Notes under the pieces: model-generated
Seen by the model: only the letters and a program-made list of their open reading frames with translations
Databases searched by the model: none
Told to the model about the DNA's origin: nothing
Program-made: the position numbers and the translations under genes
Assembly: GCA_038120295.1 (NCBI GenBank)
Contig: JAYOLL010000002.1
Span: 62,001-126,000 of the forward strand
DNA from: JAYOEY01 sp038120295
Lineage (GTDB): Bacteria > Pseudomonadota > Alphaproteobacteria > MPNO01 > UBA2964
DNA length: 64,000 nt
Direction of reading: 5' to 3'
Part shown: in pieces, positions 52,827 to 64,000 of the stretch
How the letters are laid out: the number at the start of each line of letters is the position of its first letter
Position numbering within the stretch: the stretch's first letter is position 1

Positions 52827-54250
52827 ATGACAGTTGCAAAGAACAGTTTCTACGACGAGTGGTACGGCGTTGATGGGACGCCGCGCGAACTTGTGCGCGA
52901 ACTCGACCGATGGCTCTCGGGCGTTCCGGTCTCCGATCTGGGGCGCCGGCGGGAAGAGGCCGATCTTCTGTTTCGCCGGCTCGGCATCACCTTCATCGTT
53001 TACGGTCGCGAAGAGGCGACGGAGAGGCTGATACCGTTTGACGTCGTCCCGCGCGTGTTCGACGCGGAAGAGTGGGATTTCATCGAGCGGGGAGCGATCC
53101 AGCGCGTTCGCGCCATCAACCAGTTCCTCCACGATATCTATCACGATCGAGAGATCGTTCGCGCCGGCGTGGTGCCGTCAGATCTCATTCTCGCAAACGA
53201 GTTCTATCAGCCGCAGATGATCGGGTTCACGCCGCCCGGTAATATCTACACGCATATTTCCGGTATCGATCTGGTCCGGGTCGGTGAAAAGGAATTCTAC
53301 GTTCTGGAGGACAATCTGCGGTCCCCATCCGGTGTTTCCTAAATGCTGGAAAACCGCGAAGTCATGATGCGGCTGTTCCCGGATCTGTTCGCGCGTTTTC
53401 CGATCAGGCCGGTCAATCACTATTCCGACGATTTGTTGCGTAACCTGCGTTCGTTGGCGCCGCAGGCTACCGATGAGCCGACCGTCGTAGTGCTGACCCC
53501 CGGGTTTTATAACAGCGCCTATTTCGAACATTCGTTCCTGGCGGACCAGATGGGGGTCGAGCTTGTCGAGGGGCGCGATCTGTTCGTCCGCGACGGGTTC
53601 CTCTATATGCGAACGACCGAGGGCCCGCGGCGGGTCGATGTGATCTATCGGCGGATCGATGACGATTTTATTGACCCGCTGGCATTTAACCCGTCATCCA
53701 TGCTGGGGGTTCCCGGTCTTCTGTCGGTCTATCGCAGCGGCAACGTGACTATCTCCAACGCCATGGGAACGGGCGTCGCCGATGACAAGTCGGTCTACCT
53801 TACGTGCCCGACATCATCAAATTCTACCTGGACGAGGCCCCGATCCTGAACAACGTACCGACCTACATGCTGCGGCGGCCGGACGACCTCGCCTATGCGC
53901 TTGATCATCTCGACGAGCTGGTCACCAAGGAGGTTCACGGCGCGGGCGGTTACGGAATGCTGGTCGGGCCGGCTGCGACAAAGGATGAGATCGAAGCCTA
54001 TCGCGCGCGAATCGAGGCAGACCCTGCCGGATTTATTTCCCAGCCGACGCTGTCGCTGTCGACCTGTCCGACCTTCGTCGATGCAGGAATTGCGCCGCGC
54101 CATGTCGATCTGCGTCCCTATGTGCTGGCGGGGGAAAGCTATTCCCTCGCACCGGGCGGGCTGACCCGCGTCGCCCTGACCGAGGGGTCGCTGGTGGTGA
54201 ATTCATCGCAGGGCGGCGGCACCAAGGACACCTGGGTGCTGGGAGCCTGA
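52827..54250 (+). pseudogene. Circularly permuted ATP-grasp protein of the Anbu cluster, broken by a stop and a frameshift
   Basis: The gene would encode about 474 residues, the normal length. It reads cleanly from ATG 52827 to EDNLRSPSGVS, then TAA at 53340-53342 where the family has tyrosine. It continues in the same frame (MLENREVMMRLFPDLFA). Near 53799 one base is missing from a C-run: TAC-CT-TAC should be TAC-CCT-TAC, after which frame +2 continues PDIIKFYLDEAPILNN to TWVLGA. Both breaks could be sequence errors, since the partners are intact, or could be real decay. The family is predicted to ligate amino acids or peptides using ATP. Alpha-E follows after two bases. Confidence 0.82.
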
Positions 54251-54252
54251 CC

Positions 54253-55194
54253 ATGCTGGGGCGAACGGCGGACTCTCTGTACTGGATGGCGCGCTATGCG
54301 GAGCGCGCCGAAAATGTCGCGCGTATGCTCGATGTCGGGTTGCGGATGGGGCTTATTCCGTCGAGTCCGGAAACGCAGGTTTCGGCGTGGCATTCGACGC
54401 TGGAGATCGCGGGCGTCAACGAGGATTACGAGAACCGATATGGTGCGGTGGACCAGGAAAATGTCGTCCGCTACATGTCGGTCGACTGGGACAACCCGTC
54501 GAGCATCTGGTCCTGCCTTCGGGCTTCGCGCGAAAACGCCCGCGCGCTGCGCGGCACTATCACCACGGAGATGTGGGAAGCGGTCAACGCTACCTGGCTC
54601 GATTTTCGCGATATCGACGGGAACGTCCTGCTCGGTACCGGCTCGAGACAGTTCTTCGATCTGGTCAAGGAACGAGCCAACCTGTTCAGGGGCGTGACGA
54701 ACAGCACCATACTGCAGGATGACGGTTACGCCTTCGTCCGGCTGGGCTATGCGCTGGAACGGGCCGGCAATACGGCCCGGTTGCTCGATTCGAAATATCA
54801 CGTTCTGCTGCCCAGTGTGGAAGATGTGGGCGGGGCCGTAGATTACTATCAATGGGGAGCGCTGTTGCGCTCGGTCAGCGCCTTCCGGGCGTATCACAAG
54901 ATTTACAGCAACGTGATCGAGCCTGCGCGGGTTGCAGAACTTCTGATCATGCGACCCGATATGCCCCGCTCTCTGCGGTCCTGCCTCAATGAAACCTGCT
55001 CTGCGCTGGATTTGCTGTGTATGGGCCGACCCTACGAATGCCGGCGACTCGCGGGAGAGCTTCACGCCGATATTGCCTATGGAAGAATGTCGGAAATTTT
55101 AGGGCGTGGACTCCATGAATTTCTCACCGAGGCGGTCGAGCGCTGCACGGCGCTGGGTACGCAGCTTCAGCGCGATTTCATGATGCTTGCCTGA
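54253..55194 (+). CDS. Alpha-E domain protein (DUF403)
   Basis: This 313-residue all-helical protein begins MLGRTADSLYWMARYAERAENVARMLDVG, in outline the hallmark of the alpha-E family. It nearly always neighbours the circularly permuted ATP-grasp, transglutaminase and Anbu genes; its role is unknown, but it is expected to act with the ligase. It starts two bases after the ATP-grasp stop, so both are one translational unit. Conserved ending: the FLTEAVERCTALGTQLQRDF segment. Confidence 0.92.
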   Translation: MLGRTADSLYWMARYAERAENVARMLDVGLRMGLIPSSPETQVSAWHSTLEIAGVNEDYENRYGAVDQENVVRYMSVDWDNPSSIWSCLRASRENARALRGTITTEMWEAVNATWLDFRDIDGNVLLGTGSRQFFDLVKERANLFRGVTNSTILQDDGYAFVRLGYALERAGNTARLLDSKYHVLLPSVEDVGGAVDYYQWGALLRSVSAFRAYHKIYSNVIEPARVAELLIMRPDMPRSLRSCLNETCSALDLLCMGRPYECRRLAGELHADIAYGRMSEILGRGLHEFLTEAVERCTALGTQLQRDFMMLA

Positions 55195-55211
55195 ACGAAA
55201 GCCGAGCCATC

Positions 55212-56024
55212 ATGCGAATTTCCATCGAGCATAAAACAACCTATCGCTATCACGGCGAGGTTACGCATACGGCGCAATATCTGCGGCTGACGCCGGCGAC
55301 CAACGCCAGCCAGCGGGTCATCGAATGGTCGATCCAGGCAGGTGGGCAGCTGACGCCCTGGCGCGACGCATACGGCAATTTCTGTCACACGCTGGTGGTC
55401 GAGAGGCCGACCAGGGAAATTGTCGTGACCGCGAAGGGACGGGTTGATACCGATGACAGGGCCGGCGTGTTGCCGCCGGATGAGGCGGAGATTCCACCCC
55501 AGGTGTTTATGCGCCCCACGCCATTAACACGTCCCAATGCGGCGTTGCGCGCCTTTGCGGGCGATTTCTCAGGGGCGCTCGCCGACGACGCCGTCGCCGG
55601 GCTTCACGGTCTCATGCTGAAAATCCGCGACGAAATCGAATACCGGGACGGTGCAACGCACGTACAGTCGACAGCCGCCGAAGCCTTCGAGCACAAGGCG
55701 GGGGTGTGTCAGGACCATGCCCATATCTTCATCGCCTGTTGCCGGGCGCTCGGGGTGCCGGCGCGCTATGTCAGCGGGTACCTGTATGACGGCGCGCAGG
55801 ACGCACCCTATACCGCCAGCCATGCATGGGCGGCGGCCTGGGTCGAGTCGCTCGGCTGGGTGGCGTTCGATATCGCCAACCGCATCAGCGCCGGCGAGCT
55901 GCATATCGGTGTCGCGCACGGGCTCGATTACCTGGACGCCGCGCCTGTCCGCGGTGTGCGAACCGGCGGTGACGACGTCGAAGATATGGAAGTCGCGATT
56001 CGCGTCGCCGAAGCGGTCCAATAA
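55212..56024 (+). CDS. Transglutaminase-like cysteine peptidase of the Anbu cluster
   Basis: This 270-residue protein has an N-terminal beta domain (MRISIEHKTTYRYHGEV) and a transglutaminase core. The catalytic cysteine is in KAGVCQDHAHIFIACCR, the histidine in ASHAWAAAWVESLGW, and the aspartate in AFDIANR. The family is predicted to cleave or form isopeptide bonds. It lies 17 bases after alpha-E. Confidence 0.92.
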   Translation: MRISIEHKTTYRYHGEVTHTAQYLRLTPATNASQRVIEWSIQAGGQLTPWRDAYGNFCHTLVVERPTREIVVTAKGRVDTDDRAGVLPPDEAEIPPQVFMRPTPLTRPNAALRAFAGDFSGALADDAVAGLHGLMLKIRDEIEYRDGATHVQSTAAEAFEHKAGVCQDHAHIFIACCRALGVPARYVSGYLYDGAQDAPYTASHAWAAAWVESLGWVAFDIANRISAGELHIGVAHGLDYLDAAPVRGVRTGGDDVEDMEVAIRVAEAVQ

Positions 56025-56087
56025 CGGTTGCGCGCCTGCCGGACCGCTCGTAGAAGAGTTCGGCACACCTCCTGAGGCTCTTTTGAC

Positions 56088-56819
56088 ATGACCTACTGCG
56101 TCGGAATCTTGCTGCGCGACGGCCTGATATTCGCTGCCGATTCCCGGACCAATGCGGGGCTGGACAATATTTTCACCTTCCGCAAGCTGGCGAAAATTGA
56201 ACAGCCAGGCGACCGGTTCATGGCGATTCTGACCGCCGGAAACCTTGCCACGTCGCAGGCCGTGGTCAGCATGGTGAGCGAGCGGCTTGAAGAGGGCACC
56301 GAGGAAACCAGCCTCTACAAGGTCCCGACCATGTTCGGTGCGGCGCGAATCCTGGGAAACGCGTTACGCGAAGTAGTCGATGCCGATGGCGACTATATCC
56401 GGGCGGAACATGCCGACCCGTCGGCCAGCTTTATTCTCGGCGGACAGATCAGGGGCCGGCCGATGCGGCTGTTTCATATCTATTACGCGGGTAATTTTAT
56501 TGAAGCGACGAAGGAGACGCCGTTCATGCAGATCGGCGAAACCAAGTACGGCAAGCCGATTCTCGATCGGGTCGTCGAGTATGACATGCCGCTCGACCGC
56601 GGGGCCAAGGCAGCTCTGATCAGCTTCGATTCGACGATGCGAAGCAATCTTTCCGTCGGGCTTCCCCTTGACCTTGTGGTCTATCGTGAGGGCGCCCTCG
56701 GCGTTTCGCATCACCAGGATATCGGTCATGACAACGAATATTTCCATAATTTGAGGGAAGATTACGGAGCCCGTCTGCTCGATGTTTTCAACGGTCTCCC
56801 CAACCCTGATATCGACTGA
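56088..56819 (+). CDS. Anbu, proteasome-like peptidase
   Basis: This 243-residue N-terminal-nucleophile hydrolase fold protein is of the Anbu (bacterial proteasome-like) family. After removal of Met1, Thr2 of MTYCVGILL would be the nucleophile. Conserved ADSRTNAGLDNI and FRKLAKI follow, and later PSASFILGGQI and YGKPILDRVVEYDM. Known Anbu proteins assemble into open ring or helical dodecamer-like structures; the substrate is unknown. It closes the four-gene cluster, 63 bases after the transglutaminase. Confidence 0.93.
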   Translation: MTYCVGILLRDGLIFAADSRTNAGLDNIFTFRKLAKIEQPGDRFMAILTAGNLATSQAVVSMVSERLEEGTEETSLYKVPTMFGAARILGNALREVVDADGDYIRAEHADPSASFILGGQIRGRPMRLFHIYYAGNFIEATKETPFMQIGETKYGKPILDRVVEYDMPLDRGAKAALISFDSTMRSNLSVGLPLDLVVYREGALGVSHHQDIGHDNEYFHNLREDYGARLLDVFNGLPNPDID

Positions 56820-56905
56820 TATCGACACCCAGGCGGCACTTGAAAACACGCTTATTCTGGGCCCTTTCGGCGGGTTGCATGGCCCTTGTGAGTGTGTTAG
56901 CTAAA

Positions 56906-56924
56906 GCCGCCTTCACGGGGCGGC
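56906..56924. other. Small hairpin in the 208-base leader before atpH
   Basis: GCCGCC at 56906-56911 pairs with GGCGGC at 56919-56924 across seven bases. No T-run follows on the plus strand. The interval between anbu and atpH should contain the atp promoter, but I find no convincing -35/-10 pair. Confidence 0.25.
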
Positions 56925-57027
56925 GCGCAGGCAGTCAGGCTGTAAACCCGGTCTTCTGCATTTCGTGCCTAAAGTCAAATACTTAATAGATGTTTCGCCT
57001 CTAGCAGAGCACCCAAAGGCTGAACGA

Positions 57028-57587
57028 GTGGCATCCAAACAGACAGACGTGTCAGGCGTCGCGGGACGATATGCGGCGGCGCTCTTCGAACTGGCGCAGG
57101 AAAGGTCAGAGATCGATGCGGTCGGCGAGGAGCTGTCCCAGCTTCTGACGCTAATCGACGAATCGGCTGATTTCCGCCGATTCCTGCAGTCGCCCCTGTT
57201 TTCACGAGACGAGCAGAGCAAGGCGATGGCGGCAATCGTCGAAAAGGGCGGTATGTCGACGCTTGTCGGCAATGTACTTGGCGTCATCGCGTCCAAGCGT
57301 CGGCTCTTCGCGCTCGAAGACATCATTCGCGCCTACCAGGCGCTGGTCTCTGCCCATCGGGGCGAAATCGCCGCCGAGGTGACAACGGCGCAGCCGCTCA
57401 GCGACGCGAGTCGTGAGGCGGTCGAACAGGCTCTCAAGACGGCCGTAGGGTCCGCCGTAACGGTGGAAACCTCGGTTGATCCGGAATTGCTCGGCGGCAT
57501 GGTCGTGCGCGTTGGTTCGCGCATGGTCGATTCGTCGCTGCGCACCAAACTTCAAAGACTTCAACTCGCCATGAAAGGGGCTGCGTG

Positions 57588-57588
<1 letters not shown>
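57028..57588 (+). CDS. atpH: ATP synthase F1 delta subunit
   Basis: This 186-residue stator subunit connects F1 to the b stalk. The start is taken at GTG 57028 (VASKQTDVSGVAGRYAAALFELA), matching the family N-terminus, with AAAGG nine bases before. An upstream GTG at 56965 would add an unrelated 21 residues. The C-terminal segment VDPELLGGMVVRVGSRMVDSS is typical. Its stop overlaps the atpA start by one base. Confidence 0.95.
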
Positions 57589-59123
<1,535 letters not shown>

Positions 59124-59169
59124 TCGGGCAGAACCGACAGACAGACTGAAGGAAAGGGTCTGACGCCCG

Positions 59170-60072
59170 ATGCCGAGCCTTAAAGATCTCCGGATCCGGA
59201 TTAACAGCGTCAAATCGACGCAGAAGATCACGTCCGCCATGAAGATGGTGGCGGCGGCCAAGCTACGTCGCGCTCAGGAGCAGGCGGAAGCGGCGCGGCC
59301 CTATTCCGAAAGAATGGCCCGTATGCTGAACTCTCTGGCCAGCGGCACGGCGCAGTCCGCCGGCGGGCCTGCGCTGCTGGCTGGAACCGGAAAGAGCGAT
59401 GTTCACCTGATCGTAGTGATGACGTCGGACCGCGGCCTTTGCGGCGGGTTCAACGGTTCTATCGTCCGCGGCGTGCGTCAGCGCGTCAGGGCACTTCGCC
59501 AGGACGGCAAGGAAGTCAAACTTCTCTGTGTCGGTCGCAAGGGCAGGGACCTGCTGCGCCGTGAGTTCCGGTCGTTGATCGTCGACAGCTATGAAGATAT
59601 TGCCCGCCCGACGCTGACCTTCGGCGTTGCGAAGAAAATCGCGGATCGGATACTCCAGATGTTCGAGGGCGGCGAGATCGATGTCTGCACGGTGGTCTAC
59701 AACCAGTTCAGGTCGGTGATTTCCCAGGTCGTTACCGGAGAGCAGCTGATACCGTTCTCGGTCGAAGATGCTGGCGAGGCCAAAGAGACGGTCGATGGCG
59801 CCGGTGGCGGTCCGCAGGGAAGCTACGAATTCGAACCCGACGAGGAAGGAATTCTGGAAGACCTGCTGCCGCGTAATCTTGCGGTGCAGATCTATCACGC
59901 CCTGCTTGAGAATGCGGCGTCCGAGCACGGCGCCCGCATGACGGCGATGGACAACGCGACCCGCAATGCAGGCGAAATGATCGACCGGCTGACACTGACC
60001 TATAACCGGACGCGTCAGGCGGTCATTACAAGCGAACTTATTGAAATTATTTCCGGCGCAGAAGCCCTTTAG
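59170..60072 (+). CDS. atpG: ATP synthase F1 gamma subunit
   Basis: This 300-residue central shaft subunit starts MPSLKDLRIRINSVKSTQKI with KITSAMKMVAAAKLRRAQ, and ends with the RLTLTYNRTRQAVITSELIE helix, in outline. TSDRGLCGGFN is the family middle motif. It transmits rotation from F0 to the catalytic sites. It is 46 bases after atpA. Confidence 0.97.
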   Translation: MPSLKDLRIRINSVKSTQKITSAMKMVAAAKLRRAQEQAEAARPYSERMARMLNSLASGTAQSAGGPALLAGTGKSDVHLIVVMTSDRGLCGGFNGSIVRGVRQRVRALRQDGKEVKLLCVGRKGRDLLRREFRSLIVDSYEDIARPTLTFGVAKKIADRILQMFEGGEIDVCTVVYNQFRSVISQVVTGEQLIPFSVEDAGEAKETVDGAGGGPQGSYEFEPDEEGILEDLLPRNLAVQIYHALLENAASEHGARMTAMDNATRNAGEMIDRLTLTYNRTRQAVITSELIEIISGAEAL

Positions 60073-60104
60073 GGGCGGTGTCGGCAAACGAGCGAGGATG
60101 GATT

Positions 60105-61532
<1,428 letters not shown>

Positions 61533-61564
61533 TTCAGGCCCACCGGATACGGAGATAAGACGCA

Positions 61565-61972
61565 ATGGCCGATCAGGTGCAGTTCGAACTGGTGGCGCCC
61601 GAAAGCCTTCTCGTTTCGGATGCCTTCGATATGATCGTGGTGCCGGGAGCCGAGGGCGATTTCGGCGTGCTGCCTCGCCATGCGCCGATGATTTCCACTG
61701 TTCGTACCGGCGTTATCTCGATCTACGAGAACAATGCTGTATCGAAACGGGTATTCGTTTCGGGCGGGTTTGCCGAGGTAACGCCCGAACGCTGCACCGT
61801 GCTGGCCGATGAAGCCGTTCTGCTCGATGACGCGGACTGGTCGGCGATCGAAGACCGGGTCCGCGCGGCGGAAGAGGCCGTGAATGACGCCAAAGAAGGC
61901 GATCGGGCTGCGGCAGAGGCCGAGCTGAAGATTGCCCGCGCTCTACTGGCGGCTTTCGATCGGGCGGCCTGA
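61565..61972 (+). CDS. atpC: ATP synthase F1 epsilon subunit
   Basis: This 135-residue subunit has an N-terminal beta-sandwich (MADQVQFELVAPESLL; VVPGAEGDFGVLPRHAPMI; VSGGFAEVTPERCTVLADEA) and a C-terminal helical hairpin rich in alanine and acid residues. It inhibits ATP hydrolysis and couples gamma to the c ring. It ends the atpHAGDC operon. The F0 genes are not nearby, as in other alphaproteobacteria. Confidence 0.96.
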   Translation: MADQVQFELVAPESLLVSDAFDMIVVPGAEGDFGVLPRHAPMISTVRTGVISIYENNAVSKRVFVSGGFAEVTPERCTVLADEAVLLDDADWSAIEDRVRAAEEAVNDAKEGDRAAAEAELKIARALLAAFDRAA

Positions 61973-62042
61973 CCCCTTTCATCCGCTTCCCTGCCGGCCC
62001 AAACGGGGTCGCGATAGGAATCCCGAACGATCTGTGTAAGAC

Positions 62043-62063
62043 TGGCATTTAAGCCGGATGCCA
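62043..62063. promoter_or_regulatory. Inverted repeat upstream of amtB
   Basis: TGGCAT at 62043-62048 is repeated inverted as ATGCCA at 62058-62063 with a nine-base spacer, 40 bases before the amtB start. It resembles a regulator site in form, but does not match the sigma-54 promoter consensus. Confidence 0.3.
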
Positions 62064-62102
62064 TGGCTCGCGTTCGTAACAAGTAGATTTCGGGGGGGTA
62101 TC

Positions 62103-63419
62103 ATGACGAATTTGCGTCTTTCGTTCACGCTGGTCTTGCTGGCCGGTTTGCTGTCGGTCGGCTTTGGCGGCGATGCATTTGCTCAGGAAGCATCGAAAAT
62201 TTCAGGCGCCGATACGGCGTGGATCATGACCGCGACCGCACTGGTGCTCTTCATGACGATGCCGGGGCTCGCGCTCTTCTATGGCGGCCTGGTCCGGTCG
62301 CGCAGTGTCCTGTCGGTTCTCATGCACTGTTCGGCGATCTGCTGCCTGATGTCGGTTTTGTGGCTGATTGTGGGTTACAGCCTTGCGTTCGGAGATGGCG
62401 GCGCAGCAAACGCCTGGATCGGTGGATTCGGTAAGGCGTTTCTCTCCGGTGTCGGAACGGACGCGGCATCGGGCACCATTCCCGAGATCGTATTTTTCGC
62501 CTTCCAGATGACGTTCGCCATTATCACGCCGGCGCTCATCGTCGGGGCCTATGTCGAACGCATCACCTTTCCCGCAGTCCTGCTGTTCAGCGGCCTATGG
62601 CTTTTGATCGTCTATGTCCCCGTGACGCACTGGATCTGGGGCGGCGGCTGGCTGGCCGATATGGGCGTCATGGATTTTGCCGGCGGGCTGGTTGTCCATC
62701 TGACGGCCGGAATTTCCGCGTTAGTGATTGCCAGGATGCTTGGCCCCCGGCGCGGATTTCCACGCGAGGTCTCCCCCCCGCACAATCCCGGGATGGTCAT
62801 GATCGGCGCGGCGATGCTCTGGGTCGGCTGGTTCGGTTTTAACGGCGGCAGCGCGCTCGGGGCGAATGGCGGTGCAGGGATGGCGATCACGGTGACCCAT
62901 ATTTCCGCCGCGGTCGCGTCATTGACCTGGATGACGATCGAATGGATGAAATACGGCAAGCCCAGCCTCGTGGGTTTCGTAACAGGCACCATTGCCGGAC
63001 TGGCCACGATCACACCGGCTTCGGGCTTCGTCGGACCCGTTGGCGCCCTGGTCCTCGGCGTGATGGCCAGCATTATCTGTTATGTCCTTGTCGGCCTTGT
63101 GAAGAACGCTCTGAAGATCGACGATTCGCTCGATGTGTTTGCGGTCCACGGCGTCGGCGGGTTGACAGGTACGATCATGACCGCCTTCCTGGCCGCACCG
63201 TCAATGGGCGGTCTCGGGTTCGCCAAGGACGGCATGACAATGGGCAGTCAGCTCTATGTTCAGATCGTCGGGGCTCTGGCGACGGCAGCGATCGCGTTGA
63301 TCGGCAGCATTGTTATCCTGATGATCGTGAAAGCAATTACGCCGCTCCGTGTGAACGAGGAAGATGAGACCGAAGGACTCGACATCACCTCGCATGGCGA
63401 ACGCGGTTACAATCTTTGA
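62103..63419 (+). CDS. amtB: Ammonium transporter AmtB
   Basis: This 438-residue membrane protein has a cleavable signal peptide (MTNLRLSFTLVLLAGLLSVG, cleavage near AFAQEA) and 11 membrane helices. The conserved aspartate and first pore histidine lie in MDFAGGLVVHLTAG, and the second pore histidine in DVFAVHGVGG. ALFYGGLVRS, a family signature, is also present. It imports ammonium and is blocked by the GlnK trimer. ATG 62103 has a G-run ribosome site before it. It precedes glnK by 41 bases, the reverse of the usual glnK-amtB order. Confidence 0.95.
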   Translation: MTNLRLSFTLVLLAGLLSVGFGGDAFAQEASKISGADTAWIMTATALVLFMTMPGLALFYGGLVRSRSVLSVLMHCSAICCLMSVLWLIVGYSLAFGDGGAANAWIGGFGKAFLSGVGTDAASGTIPEIVFFAFQMTFAIITPALIVGAYVERITFPAVLLFSGLWLLIVYVPVTHWIWGGGWLADMGVMDFAGGLVVHLTAGISALVIARMLGPRRGFPREVSPPHNPGMVMIGAAMLWVGWFGFNGGSALGANGGAGMAITVTHISAAVASLTWMTIEWMKYGKPSLVGFVTGTIAGLATITPASGFVGPVGALVLGVMASIICYVLVGLVKNALKIDDSLDVFAVHGVGGLTGTIMTAFLAAPSMGGLGFAKDGMTMGSQLYVQIVGALATAAIALIGSIVILMIVKAITPLRVNEEDETEGLDITSHGERGYNL

Positions 63420-63460
63420 TCGGTCGGTTGTAAGAGCCGGACAGATTCGGGGGACAGACC

Positions 63461-63799
63461 ATGAAACTGATTATTGCGGTTATCAAACCTTCCAAGCTCG
63501 ACGAGGTGCGTGAGGCGTTGTCGCCGCTGGGCGTCAGCGGCATGACGGTCAGCGAGGTCAAGGGGTTCGGCCGGCAGGGCGGGCACACCGAGATTTATCG
63601 TGGCGCTGAATACGAGATTCATTTCGTACCCAAGATCAAGATCGAGATAGCGGTTCCCGACGAAGTCGCGGAACGGGTGATTTCGACGCTTCGAGAGAGT
63701 GCCAATACGGGCAAAATTGGGGATGGCAAGATCTTCGTGCTGGATGTTGCCGATGCGGTTCGCATCCGTACCGGAGAAACCGGTTCGGAAGCGCTGTGA
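63461..63799 (+). CDS. glnK: Nitrogen regulatory protein P-II
   Basis: This 112-residue PII protein starts MKLIIAVIKPSKLDEVREAL. The T-loop carries the uridylylated tyrosine Y51 in YRGAEYE. The C-terminal GDGKIFVLDVADAVRIRTGE signature follows. It senses ATP, ADP and 2-oxoglutarate and controls AmtB and glutamine metabolism. I call it glnK because it is next to amtB; glnB is an alternative name. Confidence 0.93.
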   Translation: MKLIIAVIKPSKLDEVREALSPLGVSGMTVSEVKGFGRQGGHTEIYRGAEYEIHFVPKIKIEIAVPDEVAERVISTLRESANTGKIGDGKIFVLDVADAVRIRTGETGSEAL

Positions 63800-63842
63800 C
63801 CGATACGCACTCTGGCCGATAAGTCCACTACCGATACAGCGC

Positions 63843-64000
63843 TCAGCCGCGCGTTCCCCGTACGTCAGCCAGGCTGCCGAACGCTTCGACAATGGCGTCG
63901 TATAGCGGTCGCTTGAAATCAACGATCAGAGCCGGGATTTCATTAAGTTCGACCCAGCGCCATGCGCGGAATTCCGGGTGGGCGGTATTCAGGTCGATTT
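63843..64000 (-). CDS. rppH: RNA pyrophosphohydrolase (RppH/NudH), C-terminal part (partial)
   Basis: This partial frame runs into the window edge and covers about the last 51 residues of a Nudix protein of the RppH group. Recognisable are HPEFRAWRWVELNEIPALIV and FKRPLYDAIVEAFG. RppH removes pyrophosphate from the 5' end of mRNA and starts its decay. The Nudix box itself lies outside the window. It is convergent with glnK across 43 bases. Confidence 0.85.
   Translation of the reverse strand, partial: IDLNTAHPEFRAWRWVELNEIPALIVDFKRPLYDAIVEAFGSLADVRGTRG

Noticed and set aside
62043..62070. Sigma-54 promoter before amtB
   Set aside because: The TGGCA match is not followed by the required TTGC element at correct spacing.

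Overview
The window is chromosomal DNA of a high-GC alphaproteobacterium, probably from a scaffolded draft or metagenome bin. The lineage is inferred from gene orders typical of that class: dapF-mtaB-ftsY; ffh-rpsP-rimM-trmD-rplS-leuCDB; sdhCDAB-mdh-sucCD-sucAB-lpd; and an F1-only atpHAGDC operon without the F0 genes. I could not place it to genus. Two 100-N gaps (11274-11373 and 18486-18585) are scaffold joins. Both resolve to simple contig overlaps that restore intact reading frames.

Layout. 1-2.4 kb: end of transketolase, gap and pgk (central carbon). 2.4-11.6 kb: accessory genes, namely a helical protein with two ExxH motifs, a FrdA-like flavoprotein paired with a 2Fe-2S-only partner, a YghU-type GST, a lone CoxL-like molybdenum hydroxylase subunit, a DUF2336 gene cut by an in-frame amber codon, a Nudix hydrolase and a small lipoprotein. 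11.6-16.4 kb (minus strand): a five-gene run from a degenerate phosphoesterase-like protein to ftsY. 16.7-23.7 kb (plus): translation and secretion genes followed by leucine biosynthesis. 23.7-31.5 kb: GST, a deleted TauD gene, an HD-domain protein, asd, a LysE-type exporter, a SPINDLY-type O-GlcNAc transferase, a CoA-ester lyase, and about 0.9 kb of structured noncoding DNA. 31.5-44.3 kb: nearly the whole lower TCA cycle on one strand. 44.3-48 kb: two small membrane proteins, an MFS carrier and two TauD dioxygenases. 48-52.7 kb: xerC, DUF484, transaldolase and priA. 52.8-56.8 kb: the Anbu proteasome-like cluster (ATP-grasp, alpha-E, transglutaminase, Anbu). 57-64 kb: ATP synthase F1, amtB, glnK and the 3' end of rppH.

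The most interesting object is a 73-codon gene on the minus strand between sdhB and mdh (35006-35227). It encodes a Rdx/selenoprotein W-like protein whose second redox residue is an in-frame UGA (CxxU). A hairpin just downstream fits the general bacterial SECIS description, and there is a strong Shine-Dalgarno site. It is a candidate selenoprotein that a standard gene caller would miss. A caution applies: two other genes in the window (DUF2336 and the ATP-grasp) also carry in-frame stops reachable by C-to-A or G-to-T changes, and the ATP-grasp has a one-base frameshift as well, so base-call error or decay must be excluded.

Together the intact genes give glycolysis, the TCA cycle from 2-oxoglutarate to oxaloacetate, F1-ATPase, ammonium uptake with PII control, and leucine, lysine and threonine precursor synthesis. 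The accessory genes suggest oxidative handling of small organic compounds: GSTs, TauD dioxygenases, a Mo-hydroxylase subunit and an HD-type possible diiron oxygenase.
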